DNA of 64,000 bases from Pogonophryne albipinna. Taxonomy: Eukaryota; Chordata; Actinopteri; Perciformes; Artedidraconidae. Shown here piece by piece: positions 38,753 to 50,970 of this stretch. Each line of letters starts with the position of its first letter. Within the stretch, counting starts at the first letter, position 1. Location of the stretch: assembly GCA_028583405.1 (NCBI GenBank), contig CM053251.1:8274102-8338101 (forward strand), read 5' to 3'. Position numbers and translations under genes: made by a program. A model generated the notes under the pieces. That model had not been told where the DNA came from. It saw only the letters and a list, made by a program, of their open reading frames with translations, and searched no databases.

Positions 38753-40072
38753 GTAAGCAAATTAGAAAACATATGGTTGACTAATCTACATTGCCGTATA
38801 TCAAGATGCTGATTCTTGTTTTTTTGTAGAGATGATGCCCAATCTGCCCGGGATGAAGAAGACTGTGACGGTGAGTTGCTCTGCTTGAAGATTAAGGCCC
38901 AGTTGGAGGATTTGTTCACCGACAGCCACCTGGCCGAGGACGGCTTCCTGCTGAAACATGTGCAGAAGAACAAGCAGGGCTTCGTCAGCCTCAAGCTCCT
39001 CACTTGTCTGAAAAAGGTACAATCATGTTAGTTAATTGCAAGGTTTCAGTTGCTTTCTGCTATGTTTACAGTCCAGTAAAAAAGCAAACAAAGCTGAGGT
39101 TGCTGTTGTTTGTTGTAGATAAAGGTCCTGACCACAAACTGGTACATGACTCTGGCAGGAGCAGAGTACTCCGAGCTCCTGGAGGTGAACGATGAAGGCA
39201 CCAAAGTGAGGCGGATGGAACCGCTTCCCAAGAGGCTGCTGTGTTCCCCCACCAGCAAGCTGCTCCTCGCCTGGAACTCTTCTGTGGAGAATTCAACCGG
39301 AGACAATGGATCATCCCGAGGCCTGGAGCAGGCTTTCCTCTCAAAGAGCATCCTCCAGAAGTTCAGCGCCCATGGCGGCATTATTTCATCCTGGATCCTG
39401 CATGCTGGCGAGGAGCTTCCCAAGGAGCTGCAGTGCTACGCCAAGCGCCACAAAGAGCTCGGCCAACAACTGTGTGTAGTGGTGAAGTTTAATCATTTGG
39501 AGGAAGTTCGTAAGACCTACAGCGCCCTGAAAGCAGAGGAGGAGAAGTCTGGCGGTGACGGCATACACGTGATGCCTTTGGGATTCCAGTCGATGCACCA
39601 CATCAACAGGGGGGAATCATCAGAGGGAACCAACAAGGTCAGACCTGAGGACACACCTTCCCAGGAACATCCTCATCAAACCCCAGAGGATTCAGTCAAG
39701 GATGACAAAACATCTCAGCCCCAGAAGTCTGTGGAAAACTCTGTGCAAAGAACCTTGGAGCAGATCTCCAGCAACTGGAACAGCAAGTCCCTCTCCGGTC
39801 TGAATCCGAGGCACAGCAAGTGGAACTGGTGCTCTGGAGACGGTGACGCAGAGAGCTCTCAGAGCCCCTGGGTGCTGAGGCGCAAATTTGCAGCCAGTGT
39901 ATTAAACCCCAAGGTGGCGCTACACATGAACGCGTACTGCCTGATGCAGACGGTGGTCCGTCAGCCCCTCGGCCCCGACAGCACCAAGGGCTTTCAGAGC
40001 AGAAGGAGGCCGCTGCAGCAGGGGGAGCGCAAACTCTCTCTGGGAAGCAGAAAGACCACCTGTGCAGATTAA
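38736..40072 (+). CDS. larp6b: La-related protein 6-like RNA-binding protein (larp6b)
   Basis: Three exons (38736-38752, 38830-39016, 39119-40072) join in frame to 385 residues plus TAA. The La motif is at about 20-105 (FTDSHLAEDGFLLKHVQKNK, then GFVSLKLLTCLKK and IKVLTTNWYMT). A divergent RRM follows at about 114-210 (SKLLLAWNSS, GGIISSWILHAGEELPKEL, QQLCVVVKFNHLEEVRK). The SUZ-C-like C-terminal motif at about 317-366 (PWVLRRKF, then VVRQPLGPDSTKGFQSRRR) is a LARP6 hallmark. Mammalian LARP6 binds the 5' stem-loop of type I collagen mRNAs. The N-terminal tail before the La motif is only about 20 residues, against about 80 in human LARP6, and the protein is shorter overall (human 491). The 'b' assignment is inferred from its divergence. 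Confidence 0.85.
38830..39016 (+). CDS. larp6b: larp6b coding exon 2
   Basis: The acceptor is tttttttgtag at 38829 and the donor is gtacaa at 39017. The exon is 187 nt. It encodes an acidic lead-in (DDAQSARDEEDCDGELL) and most of the La motif, ending LLTCLKK. Confidence 0.85.
39119..40072 (+). CDS. larp6b: larp6b coding exon 3 (terminal)
   Basis: The acceptor is tgctgttgtttgttgtag at 39118. The exon is 954 nt including the stop. It opens with IKVLTTNWY, the same break point as the last exon of LARP6 (KVKHLTRDW in human). It encodes the rest of the La motif, the RRM-like domain, a polar low-complexity linker and the SUZ-C-like end. Confidence 0.9.
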   Translation: MKVLTTNWYMTLAGAEYSELLEVNDEGTKVRRMEPLPKRLLCSPTSKLLLAWNSSVENSTGDNGSSRGLEQAFLSKSILQKFSAHGGIISSWILHAGEELPKELQCYAKRHKELGQQLCVVVKFNHLEEVRKTYSALKAEEEKSGGDGIHVMPLGFQSMHHINRGESSEGTNKVRPEDTPSQEHPHQTPEDSVKDDKTSQPQKSVENSVQRTLEQISSNWNSKSLSGLNPRHSKWNWCSGDGDAESSQSPWVLRRKFAASVLNPKVALHMNAYCLMQTVVRQPLGPDSTKGFQSRRRPLQQGERKLSLGSRKTTCAD

Positions 40073-40155
40073 CAGTTGCAGAACAATGCAGCATCAACAC
40101 GCTACTACATTTTATAAGCTGATGAAAGAAATAAATATTTTTTGTATTAAACTGA
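40073..40155 (+). other. larp6b: larp6b 3' UTR, short
   Basis: AATAAA at 40130-40135 lies 58 nt after the stop, followed by T-rich sequence. If used, this gives a very short 3' UTR. The cleavage site is inferred. Confidence 0.55.
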
Positions 40156-42538
40156 AAAGGCTATTTACTTTTTGGTGTCTCTCCTGGTGAGGGACTGTTT
40201 ATTCTGTGTTGCATGTAGTTGTAATCCACTGACAGATGAGGGCAGCATTAAGCTGTGTTCACAGCTGTGTTATTTGAAACACTCACTCTGTCCTTGTCAT
40301 GTTGGAAGTAAATGCACTGCAAGGACTGTAAATAGACTACAACACATTTTAGCTGAAGGTACAAATTGTTGCACAGACTGAGGTGTTTAAGCGCTGAGGA
40401 AAAGTGTCTGAGAGTTCACACACACTGATTTCTTTAATCACCTCTGGCGTCTGCACTGCTGGGGCCTCAGCTGGTCACATCTGCAAATTGCAGTGTATAT
40501 TTGTTCTTGGGTCAGGCTGGATTTACTTTGTTGCCACTTTCTCACAGAGAAAAAAGCCTTCATTGTCCCATTGCATCTTTGTCACAAATGCCTGTTTAGA
40601 TTATGGTTCTCTAAAAAGTAGTTTTCCTTTCTGTGAGATGACATTTGGCTAACGGCTACTTGTCCAATCCTCAAACCACATCTTGCGCAAGACGAGCGGA
40701 GTAGCAACATTTGAGCCTTATTTCCAGCCTTTCTAATGACACCTCGACTGGAATGGTGTGTTTATAGTGTTACTGATTGAGGGCTTCCTTAAAATCTTGC
40801 CCAAACCTAAACAAAATGTGTTTCTTCACTCATCCACACCCAGTGGAAAAGATTCAATCCGGTGTGTATGGGATTCTATCACGTTCAAATTGGAAACATA
40901 CTCTGCTGTATTTCTTCTTTTTGTTTATACTGAACGTCAGACTGTCTTCATGACTAATGTAATCTAAGCTGTTGAGTGAGACATTGCATTGTATACAGAT
41001 CAAGTGTAGCCCTCCTATTGTCTCTGACTCCATTTAGCAATTAACAGCTGTTGGACTTTTATTGTAGCGAAGGCTGGTCTAAGAAAACTTTACACATCTG
41101 TGAACAATATGTATAGAGAAGAAATGTTCCTGCTCCATGTCAGGAAATGTTTCTGTGCTGATAGTTCCTGTTCAAGGCTACGAAAGCACGATATCCCCTG
41201 CTAACAGCGAGTCATTATGCTTTTATGTGGGCTCCTACCGCCAATAATGATGAATGTCAAACAAGTTCAACGTCATAATTCTCATGTTTTCCAGGGAGAG
41301 GGTCGTCATGATTTTTGCACCTGCTGACTAAAATACTCTTGCGGTGAAGAAGAGCACAAATATTATTTTGATTTGTTGGGCGCTGAAAGGGCTAAGTGGG
41401 AAGTTTTGGTTGGCTTGGCCTCAAACTTTAAATGAATTGTATACTTGAGATAACAATCTAAGAAATGATCCATCAATACTCACGTATGAGACAAAGCTCA
41501 GATAAATAACTTGTTTTCTCAGTCCACACTGAGGGGTTTACAGTCTGAGAAAGTTAGCTCTTGGCCACATCTCTTCCTCTTTAGTGGATCTTTGCATAGC
41601 GTGATTTGTGTATAATTTGGCCCGAGGATATCAGAATGACTCATAGCGTGAGAATGAGATGTTTGTGAGCAAATAATACGTTTCCTGTTGTGACTCAAGC
41701 GGAAATAGCTGCTGTATTTCAATATCTTTGGCTGTGGCCCCAATCGTGAAACCATCCATTCTGGTTAGATCAACATTGTACTTGTACAGTTATTGACTGC
41801 TTTATTCTACCAAACAGCATATTTAAGACTCTAGGTCGCCTCCCTAGTTCCTACCTCATGAAGGGCTTCACTTGTGTCAAAAATGGTTGGCCTTTGTTTA
41901 CATACGACTGACCCCACACACCTGACGCATTTCCCCCCTGGATGGGGAGTTTATTTAGATTGCAGTCTGGAGTGCCTGATACCTTCAAAAGCACAACCAT
42001 CTGCTCCTCATTTGCCGCTCAGGGCTCAAAGGCTAAAAAACAGTTTCGTATTGGAGGCGACGTGAACCTGAGATTTTCAACAACAACACCCTGGGTTTTA
42101 TCTCATCATGAAATACCTCCACTGTGATAATTCCATTTAACTGGCGTTAGTGTTGTCTTAGCAGCATTTAAACCAATTGTGCACTTTCTTAATTCCCCCT
42201 GAAAGATTGGAAAACACTTGCTTCTGCAGACCCTTCTGATCTCAATTGAGGCGACTACCAATCTCCCACTTAAGATGGCAGACTCTTTTGCGGCAGAAGG
42301 TAAATGTAAGCCCTTGCTCAGGCCAAAGCATCCTTTAGTGCTCCTGGAGATAGAGCCAGGGAGATTATCATGTCAGGAGTAATCCGACTCGGCCCACAAG
42401 CACAACTATGGAGGAGGAGGAGGAGGAGCAACAGTTGAGGGGGGGAGGCAGGAGGCAGAGGCATCAGAGAAGCTCTCTGCTCCACTTACGGTAACCACGC
42501 TCTCCCTCCTCAACCTAACCCATCTTCTCCACCCGCAG
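40156..42538. other. intergenic, larp6b to nrtn
   Basis: No coding sequence or named repeat was recognised. A short GGA-repeat run is at 42411-42429, just before the possible nrtn upstream exons. Confidence 0.65.
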
Positions 42539-42585
42539 AGTTTCCCTCCCTGGAGCTGAAGAGAAGACCTGCTGCAGGCATAGGG
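42539..42585 (+). other. candidate noncoding exon upstream of nrtn
   Basis: The acceptor context is cttctccacccgcag at 42538 and the donor is gtaagg at 42586, bounding 47 nt. It could be a 5' UTR exon of the downstream ligand gene or an exon of an unrelated transcript. Splice sites are the only evidence. Confidence 0.3.
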
Positions 42586-42740
42586 GTAAGGACATGTGCA
42601 TTATCTTTCCGATTGCTGTTGTTTGGAGATAAAATGATCAGGTTTGTTGAAGTAGGAGTTTCACAACAGATGGGAAAGAAGTTAAGGCATCTGTAAAATC
42701 TCTTCATGACATGACACTGTGTTGCTCTGTCTTTTTTCAG

Positions 42741-42791
42741 GTTCAGGGTTGTGCAAAAAGGAGGATCAGATGATCTTCGTGAAGAGACATG
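42741..42791 (+). other. candidate noncoding exon upstream of nrtn
   Basis: It has a strong acceptor, gtcttttttcag at 42740, a donor gtaaca at 42792, and 51 nt between them. Joined to the 42539-42585 segment it would run to a TGA in the frame that is open through that segment. A noncoding role is therefore more likely than a coding one. Confidence 0.3.
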
Positions 42792-45700
42792 GTAACAGAA
42801 GTTCTCTGAAGTGAACCAGATGGCAAGTCGGGGACTCCACTGAAGACCCAACACTCCTTTTCTGTGAATGAAACATCCTGAGTGCCATGAGGCGCATGAT
42901 TACATTCAGAGGAATGTCGATCTTAAAGATTTCAAATGAAATGCAGATATGATAAAAGAATAATACAATCTGGACCTGAATCAAGCCCGGACACCTCCCT
43001 ACTAGCAGGTACAGGGAGCTGTGATGATTTTCTGGGGAACGAGCAGGAGTGCAGCTCCTCGCCTGTGATGATGATGGATTTACCCAGCCAACACTTGCCT
43101 GTGGAGGTCAGCTGAAGACGACGCCACGCAGCTAAATCTGGATTAGCCGGCCGAACGGTAAGGACACCACATCTTCTTTTGTTGGTTTAAGCCGGCAGAT
43201 TACGGGGAAGGCGTTAGAAGCCGCTGACAGAGATGCCTCACCAGGCGCTTGAGTGGCAGAAAACACACGTTGGATTATCTGTATCAACAAGCGGGCCTTC
43301 ACTGGAAACGCTTGTCAATAGAGCAGAGCTGCCTGTCACGAAATGTTTGCAGAGCATTAACCACTGATTACAAAGGGGCATGTTGGAAAAGTCAAATAAA
43401 TAATTCTCCTCACTTTCTGCAGAATTTGAACAACCTCTTACCACACAGACAAGTTTGTTTTTGTCAGGGAGAAATATGTAGTTGTTCTGTTACTCATCAG
43501 CGTGGTGGTTCACCTCATTATCACGCATCATTGCTTCTTTAAGACTCTCTGACTTTCCCTTCTCAAAAAGAGCAGCCCTACTTTGAAAGCTTATGAAATA
43601 GTGATTTCAGATAATTATTATGTTCTGCCTTCATCATTTTGGAGATTGGCATTTTTGGCATAGCTGTGCCTTTACCTGTTTAAATAATTAAGCGGAGCAG
43701 GATCAAATTGCTGTACCTGTCATCTAAAAATATAATGAAGGATACTCTGAGAGAGGCTAACTTGATATACTCACTTTGGGCATTTTACTGAAGTGATGAT
43801 CCCCTTCTCACTAAGCCCATATCATACTTAGAGATTATACTGTATCCAGCGGAGCCCCAAGAGGCCGGATAGAGGTTAAGCCTGAAGTCAATTGAGCCTT
43901 TGGACTGTCATAACCTGCCAGAGCTGGTCATAACTGGAAGAAACTGAAGAGAAAGCTAAACTCCTGCACCACTCCTCTGCATTTCTCTTTGAGATCCTTG
44001 CCAAAATGTATATTGTGCATCCAAATAATTAGTATGATAGCTCTGTGAAGAGAGCACAAGCTTCTAAACACGTAAAATGTCCTCATATTTCAGATGTTTG
44101 TACTTGCTTGTGCTTGCTCGCGTTGGTCATATTTTAAAGTAGCATTCAGTGTGTGCCAGAGTGCAGTCAGCCTTTTGTAACTGCAACATCAACATGTTTA
44201 ACGTGGGTTTAGAGGCGATGTTGGTGTGTTAAAAGGGATCTGGCATAGACAGATTAGCAGCCAGAATAGCAGTTTATGGACTCTTCTTTAGAAAGTAGCC
44301 CAGAACAATCATCAATCTTTTCACTGCAAGGTGATGAGGCAAGGTGAGGTTTTCCTGCCCAGCCTCATGTCACCTCTTTGTCTGTTGGAAAGCTATTTAA
44401 ATGCAGGTCTATACCTTGACTCATCTCTTCCAGGAATAGGGTAGACAAATCAGGACTGAGGTCAAATGTGCACCTATAAGTGTTCCTTCTCCCGCGCCTC
44501 ATTAACGCCGCCCTCACAGCTTTGAGTTGTGAGATTTCGTGCTAGGCTGTTAGATTACCGGATTAATCCATATAAATCTTTGTGATGTTAACCATGCAAT
44601 ATTTTAAACAGCTCACCTCCACCAGTAGACCAAAAGGATGCAGGAAACCTGTTTAGTATTTTACAGAATGCGTGTTAAAGTTATCACATGTTTGTCTTGA
44701 ATCCCGCACACATGGTTTCCCCTTCTTTCTCCTCGATAATGAACGGCAGCTTTCGCACTAACAGGGGACAGCCTTGTTTTAATTATCCTTTTGGTTACTG
44801 AGTGACAGAACGCAAGCCAACCATAGCAGTTGCCCAGCAAAATTACAGCGCAGTCAAACCTAAGCCTTTTTCAGTTGCATTAGAACCGAGGCTGGATTTA
44901 GCACAGCCAATCCTGGCTCAGAACATCCACTTTATTTCACAGCCTCTGTGGTGCCAACACGACGGATCCAACTAACCAAACTCCTTACTTTTCCTCTTCA
45001 TTATTCTGATTGAACGCAGGTTTTAGAAGTAGAAGAAGAAGCAGTGCCTGCTGGTGCTTTTTCAGTAGGCAGTGCATGCTGGCATAACCCCTGAGATCGA
45101 GGTGTCTGGTGGATTAAAACAGACACACACACACACACTTACAGTAAGGCCAATGCTCCGCCACCAGCACTGCAGCCAGGTGTTAACCCACGTGACTGCA
45201 GATAAAGCCGGCAGGCATTAGTGCTAATCCCGCCCTGATCTTTGGAATATGTCCCTATTACCTCCACAAGCACTCTCTAGCTGTCCCCAGGCCTCCTGAT
45301 GCTCACTTAAGAGGGACAATACGAGACAAGGCCTCACTCGGACTCTCTAAAGCACGTTGTTTCCTTGGAACAACACAGTAGGTGCCTTCCTGCTATTTGC
45401 TATGCTCCTCTGTTATCTTTTTAGTACAGGTATTTTCGGGGTGTGTTCAAAGTAGCACAGAGACAGCCGGTCACATGGGTGGAACTGAGCTGACACACAG
45501 CGTGGTAACAATGTTCTGTAGGCAGAGGCCTCGGGTTGAGAGTTGCCAAACACACCAGGGTTAGACCTGTGGACATTTGTAGATATGAAAAAGCGGCAGT
45601 GTTATGGAAACTGGATTATCTAGTGTTATGTGATGGTGCTGCTGGGAGTCTGAGTGCGCCCTGAAAGTGAAGTGGGTGCCTGGACGACAATGGAAGGTTA

Positions 45701-45830
45701 GACTTTGTCTCGTTTCCTACACAAGCCTGTGTCATATGATTTGGGAAAAGTGAAACCACGCAAGTGCTGCCTGTGTGTGTTTATGGTATGTGTGAGTCAC
45801 AGCCATAGACTTTGGTCACAGCGAGGGAGA

Positions 45831-45871
45831 GTGAGTGAGTGAGTGAGTGAGTGAGTGAGTGAGTGAGTGAG
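45831..45871 (+). repeat. (GTGA)n microsatellite
   Basis: Ten perfect gtga units. Confidence 0.95.
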
Positions 45872-46734
45872 ACAGAACAGGCTGTATTTAGGGAATGTAT
45901 AGGAGCAAATTCTGGTGGTCAGACATAAAAGTTGGTATCCGCTTTTCTCTTGGCACAAAGACACTCTTCATTCATTTCTCTTCTGTGATCTTCTCTGGCT
46001 GTCACACTGCTCTATATCCAAGCTATCTGAAAAGAAGGCACCCCCTGTCTGCCCGCCTCATTCATAAGTGTTAACCACAGACGCCCCTTATCTCCATTTT
46101 GACAGATCTCTAGTTCATCCTCCATCGGCTGTGGCATTCTGTTGAGTGTCTCTAGCATGGGAGAGAGGGGAGGAAACAAGTGCCATGCTGCTGTAATTAC
46201 ATTACCGCCAGCTTAGCAGCGCCATCGCCACTGACCCAATTATTCCTGGAAAACATCAATTTCATTGTGTCATTTGAAATAATGAGATCTTTGAGTCACA
46301 ACTAGAGCTCAGTTGAGGATGGGACTCCAAATGACAAATGCATGTGTCAGAGAATACATAATGTCTCAGGAATGGCTTTGACAGACAGACAGATGAATTA
46401 TTGGCGAGGCATTTCACTTTCACGGTTGCCTTAATGATCATCTGACACTGTTTTCACTCTGCTGGTAGCACTTCAGGTGACTCATGTTTGACAACAAACA
46501 TCAGGTGCACATTGCATACATACCTTATTCACTTCTACGCTCGCTAGAAAAACAAACTCCTAAAAAGAACTATCATGCATGCGAATGTTTCGTGTTCTCC
46601 CTGTGAATAGATGATATTTGCGTTTGTTTTGGGCCTCACACATTGAACTGGCCTCATCTTTGAACACAGGAGCATGCATGGGCATATCTATACGGATGCT
46701 TTGTGAGCATCAGACGTGTGTGTGTGGCCTAGCA

Positions 46735-47130
<396 letters not shown>

Positions 47131-49230
47131 CTGTTCTAGTTGTCTTTGCGACTCATCTGCACTGTTATGTCTCGGCTCGAGGATGGCTTTTCCTTCTGCT
47201 GGAGGGTCCTCTGGGGTTCCACTATATCCTCTGCACTGTTTCTCTTCTGTTTTCTGGAAAATAGCAGCATTTGTACTCAGGAAGTGGGCTCCTCATTCAT
47301 GTCTTTCCATTGCTCTCCAAAGAAAACACTGGTGCCCCTTTCTCGCTATCAATATCTGTATATGTATGTCCATGACAGTGGGGGGCCAGTGATAGATATT
47401 AGATATCTGTACTGATTAATCATCCGTGAATCCGCTACAAAATGCTCCTTGGCACTTTTATTGGCGCCAATTGACTGCAGATGGGACTAATGGGTTTCTG
47501 AGTGCAGTAATTATGACAATCAAAGTGTCTTCAGAGACATGAGATAGGTGTTTGATGATCAGGCTTCCTCCTGTGTCAGCGAATGAGACATCTCTTCTGT
47601 TCTTTACCAGCTAATTATTTTATTAAGATGAGCCACAAAGCTAACACGCCACAGACGTTAATACTCTCCGGCCGTGTGAAACTGATAACTTCAAGGATGA
47701 GTAACTGTTGAAAACTGACCTATTAATAGCACAGGAAAACAATGACCTCATCCTTTGCACTTTATCATAGCAAACTCATTTAGAATTGTAAATGTATCAT
47801 ATCAATGGAGCAGCAGGGTTTCTGGTGTTGAACCAACAGAAGCAAAATGTCTGAGACTTTCCACAGAGGCTTCTATCCGTCATGTCTGGTGATTAAACCC
47901 CACAGTGAGAGAGGAACATCATGCAGTCGGGCACCGAGCAGACTGTGTATCATATGAGGCTTCTAGCTGAAATGTTTGACTTTCAAATGATTACCATCCC
48001 ACCTCTTCATTGTGCAGAGGCTGATTACCACGTCAAGCGCATATGGAATTATGAGTGATGAGTCAAGCTATGACTGATAGGACTGGTTATACTCTGTGTA
48101 TACCACTGCAACTCAGACTCTTTATATTTTCATTCTGCGGTGTCTCAAACAGTCAGACGCTGTGGAGAACTATTGCAATTTGCATATAGTCCTTCATTGT
48201 TTCACTTACTTCACTGCATAAAGACAAAATGTTCCTTTATTTTTTGTAAACATTAATGTGATCTAGGAAAAACCCAAATTGTTGTTTCTGCTAAACTAGA
48301 CAACGATATATGCCATTGTTTCCCATTGTAAACACTGCAGGAGCCTTATGTACATTACAGAATCCAATCTGGCAAAACACTTTGGGAGGCCGGTCTGGAT
48401 TTGCTGTTAGACACTGCCAGTATGCCGTTTCCGGCTCTGGGGAAATGTATTGCTCACTGGTGACATGATATGAAAAATACAAAGAAGTGAGGTTGTAAAA
48501 CTTAACTCAAATACCTGCGGCGTGACATTAAGAAGAGAGGAAACATAAGGGATAACTCCTGCTAAGTGAGTTTTTGCAGCTGCTGCGATGCAGTGTCTAC
48601 TGATAGGGAGCGGCGGTATAAGATAAAGGGATGTGCAAACACACATGTTGAGACCTCATCATACATAGCATTGTAAATAGGTGTGGTTCCTGTGAAGGGA
48701 GGAATGGATTCCCCTCCTTTAAGAGGATGGTTCGGGAACATTTTACCTCTGCAAAACAAAAAGTGTTTTCTTCAGAAATGAAGAGAGGAAGCTTTTATTC
48801 TCATCAGGTATTTTTGCAATAATACACTTCTTAGCGGTTTCAAAGGGCAAGGGGTTGCGAAACTAATCCAGCCTGCCTTCAGTTCAAATAAAAAAATTGC
48901 ACTTATGTTTTTTCCTCTTCAGGCAGCTGCGATTAAACACACACTGCATTCTCACGTGTCAGCAGGAGATGTCAAGCTCTGGATCATGATCCCACTTAGA
49001 GTGAAAACGAGCTGACAGCAGAATCAGAAAAATTAAACTGGCGGTAAAATAAAAGCTCTGCTGAGAGAAATGGATTTATCGGGGAGGTAAAAGAAATGTG
49101 ATTGCACAGAAGATAACAATTTTTTCATTGTTCTCTTTGCTTTAATGTGACAAGTGAAGGAGATTGAAGGAGTGACTGTGTGAACATGTTTGACGTTTGT
49201 CCTTTTTTCCCCTCTCTCAACAGAGTTTCA

Positions 49231-49254
49231 ATGCTCCTTGACGTTCTAAGATGA
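49231..49254 (+). promoter_or_regulatory. upstream ORF overlapping the nrtn start (ATGA)
   Basis: In the first coding exon an ATG at 49231 opens a 7-codon frame (MLLDVLR). Its TGA at 49252-49254 overlaps the main ATG at 49251 as ATGA. The upstream ATG has a weak context (T at -3) while the main one has A at -3. This would be expected to lower or gate ligand translation, which is inference. Confidence 0.55.
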
Positions 49255-49542
49255 AGTTATGGAAAGGTGTTACTTTTGCCTTCGTGCTCTGTGGCGCAGC
49301 CCTGTCCATCGTCTTCGTTAGAAACATGGCCACTATCGGACAGTTCAGACCTAAATCGAAATACCCGTACACGTCTCCATCCTCATCAAAACTGTCCTCA
49401 TTCTCACAATCAACTTTCAAGACCTCACCGCAATCACCCTCCTCCTCATCATCAGCAGAATCGGCAGTGAAGTCCCGGCAGATGAGTGGGCCTCAACGGA
49501 GACCCCGCTCCGCAGACGAGATGAACTCGGTCCTCTCAGAGT
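49251..49542 (+). CDS. nrtn: nrtn coding exon 1 (signal peptide, pro-region)
   Basis: The exon starts at the acceptor tctctcaacag (49223), with the ATG at 49251 and the donor gtaaga at 49543, one base into a codon. The open frame continues past the donor to 49808, but that extension is intron. The pro-region is unusually Ser/Pro-rich (TSPSSSKLSSF, then SPSSSSSAES). Confidence 0.8.
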
Positions 49543-50402
49543 GTAAGATAAACAGTTATTGTCCCTGTCTGTCTGAGATAAGGTGTCGTGTTAAAGGGCA
49601 GTTTGGGTTCAGACAGGAGACATCTCACATCTTACTTTGGTGTTTACAGATCGTGTTTTTAATGTATCACAGCAACACACAGTCAGTTAGCCCCTCATAT
49701 GGAAGGATGACACTTAACTTTCCAACAGACTCATTTAGTGGCATTCCTCAACTTGAATCAGCTTCAAGAGATGCAGATAACGATAAGACTTATTGGAAGC
49801 TGCCATGATGTCAGATAAACGTGTTTTATTTAGTTTGCACATGAGTTTATCCTGCCAACTACTGTATGTTATTTTTGTGAGCCATATCTGATTATTGTTA
49901 CACAGAAATCAGATAATCCTGCTACCACCTGTGTAGTAACGTATGATTTACCTCCTCTCTGATAGTTTCTGCGATGTTCCAGAGCTTCACGGAGGGCGAA
50001 CTTCGGCATGTGGTCGGCGCCTTGCTGGACAGGAAGAGGAGGAAGAGCCGGCTCCTGGGAGAGAACCAGGCCCGAAGGACTAAAAGAGCGCGGAGGCCCA
50101 AGCCCTGCTCTTTGAGGGAGCTGGAGCTGACCGTAAGTGAACTGGGTCTCGGCTATGACAGCGACGAGACGTTGCTGCTGCGCTACTGCAGCGGGAAATG
50201 CCTGGAACACCGGCAGAACTACGACCTTACCATGGATCACATGGTGCGGACAGGCTTCAAAAAGAAGGGCCGCAAGGACAAGGTCAGCAACGGGCCCTGC
50301 TGCCGGCCCATCGCTTATGAAAAACAGTTTTCCTTCCAGGACAACAAGCACCTCCACCACACAGTACGAAATATGTCGGCGAAGAACTGTGGGTGTGTAT
50401 GA
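49251..50402 (+). CDS. nrtn: GDNF-family ligand precursor, neurturin-like
   Basis: Secreted neurotrophic factor of the GDNF family, which signals through a GFRalpha co-receptor and RET. Two exons give 242 residues. The signal peptide is at about 1-23 (MKLWKGVTFAFVLCGAALSI), resembling human NRTN (WK, VLC and LSI shared). A Ser/Pro-rich pro-region follows, then basic cleavage sites RKRRK (120-124) and RRTKRARR (134-141). Cleavage after Arg141 leaves 101 residues (human mature NRTN 102). The mature part has the seven-Cys knot pattern (Cys145, 172, 176, 209, 210, 239, 241), SELGLGYDSDET and GPCCRPIAYE, and ends CGCV. A basic FKKKGRKDK loop sits where NRTN binds heparan sulfate. Artemin is the alternative because human ARTN is linked to PTPRF, but the sequence favours neurturin. 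Confidence 0.82.
49966..50402 (+). CDS. nrtn: nrtn coding exon 2 (pro-region end and mature factor)
   Basis: The acceptor is ttacctcctctctgatag at 49965. The split codon gives Phe98, then SAMFQSFTEGELRHVVGALL, the cleavage sites and the whole cystine-knot domain. The TGA stop is at 50400-50402. The exon is GC-rich relative to its surroundings. Confidence 0.9.
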
Positions 50403-50970
50403 CCCCGAGAAATGGACCTCTTCATGCTGCTCTCAGACACTGTTGGGAGAGTTGAACATGAATGCTGTTTAAAGACAAACTATGGAATAAAATCTCAAGG
50501 AAAAGAGGAAAGGAAGGGAATGTGTTCATGGCTGTTCCATGGCGGCCTTTTTCTAACAGGGAGACTTTTGACCTCTGTCAAAACAAATTGGATCCAAATC
50601 ACGTGGACAGCAAGTGCTGTGATTTTGTGGATTCCATGAAAAGAGACAGAAAATGACTGTTCATACCAAAAAACGTTTTTATTATATTTTCTATCTGTCT
50701 AGTAACACTGTAAACTGTGGTACAACAGCGATGTAGCAATGTTGTATGTTTGTGATCTTGCATTTTACTAGTTGGCTAGCACATGCGATAGATGAGCTGT
50801 GGGTCATGGAGGACTAGATTGCTGCGGCTCCTACACGCCATATTAATGGGCATTCAGTTTAGTAAGACCAAATGCAGACACTAAACCACCTTTAAGGCAA
50901 AAACAAAGCTCAAGAATTTACTTCAAATCCATAAATAAAGGTTTGGACCATTGACCTCAAGTGTTGTTTA
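50403..50970 (+). other. nrtn: nrtn 3' UTR and poly(A) candidates
   Basis: AATAAA hexamers occur at 50486-50491 and 50934-50939. The first gives a UTR of about 100 nt and the second about 550 nt. Which is used cannot be told from sequence. Confidence 0.45.

Noticed and set aside
49543..49808. Continuation of the nrtn first-exon frame past 49542
   Set aside because: It reads through a consensus gtaaga donor. Splicing at that donor joins in phase to the cystine-knot exon, so the extension is intron.
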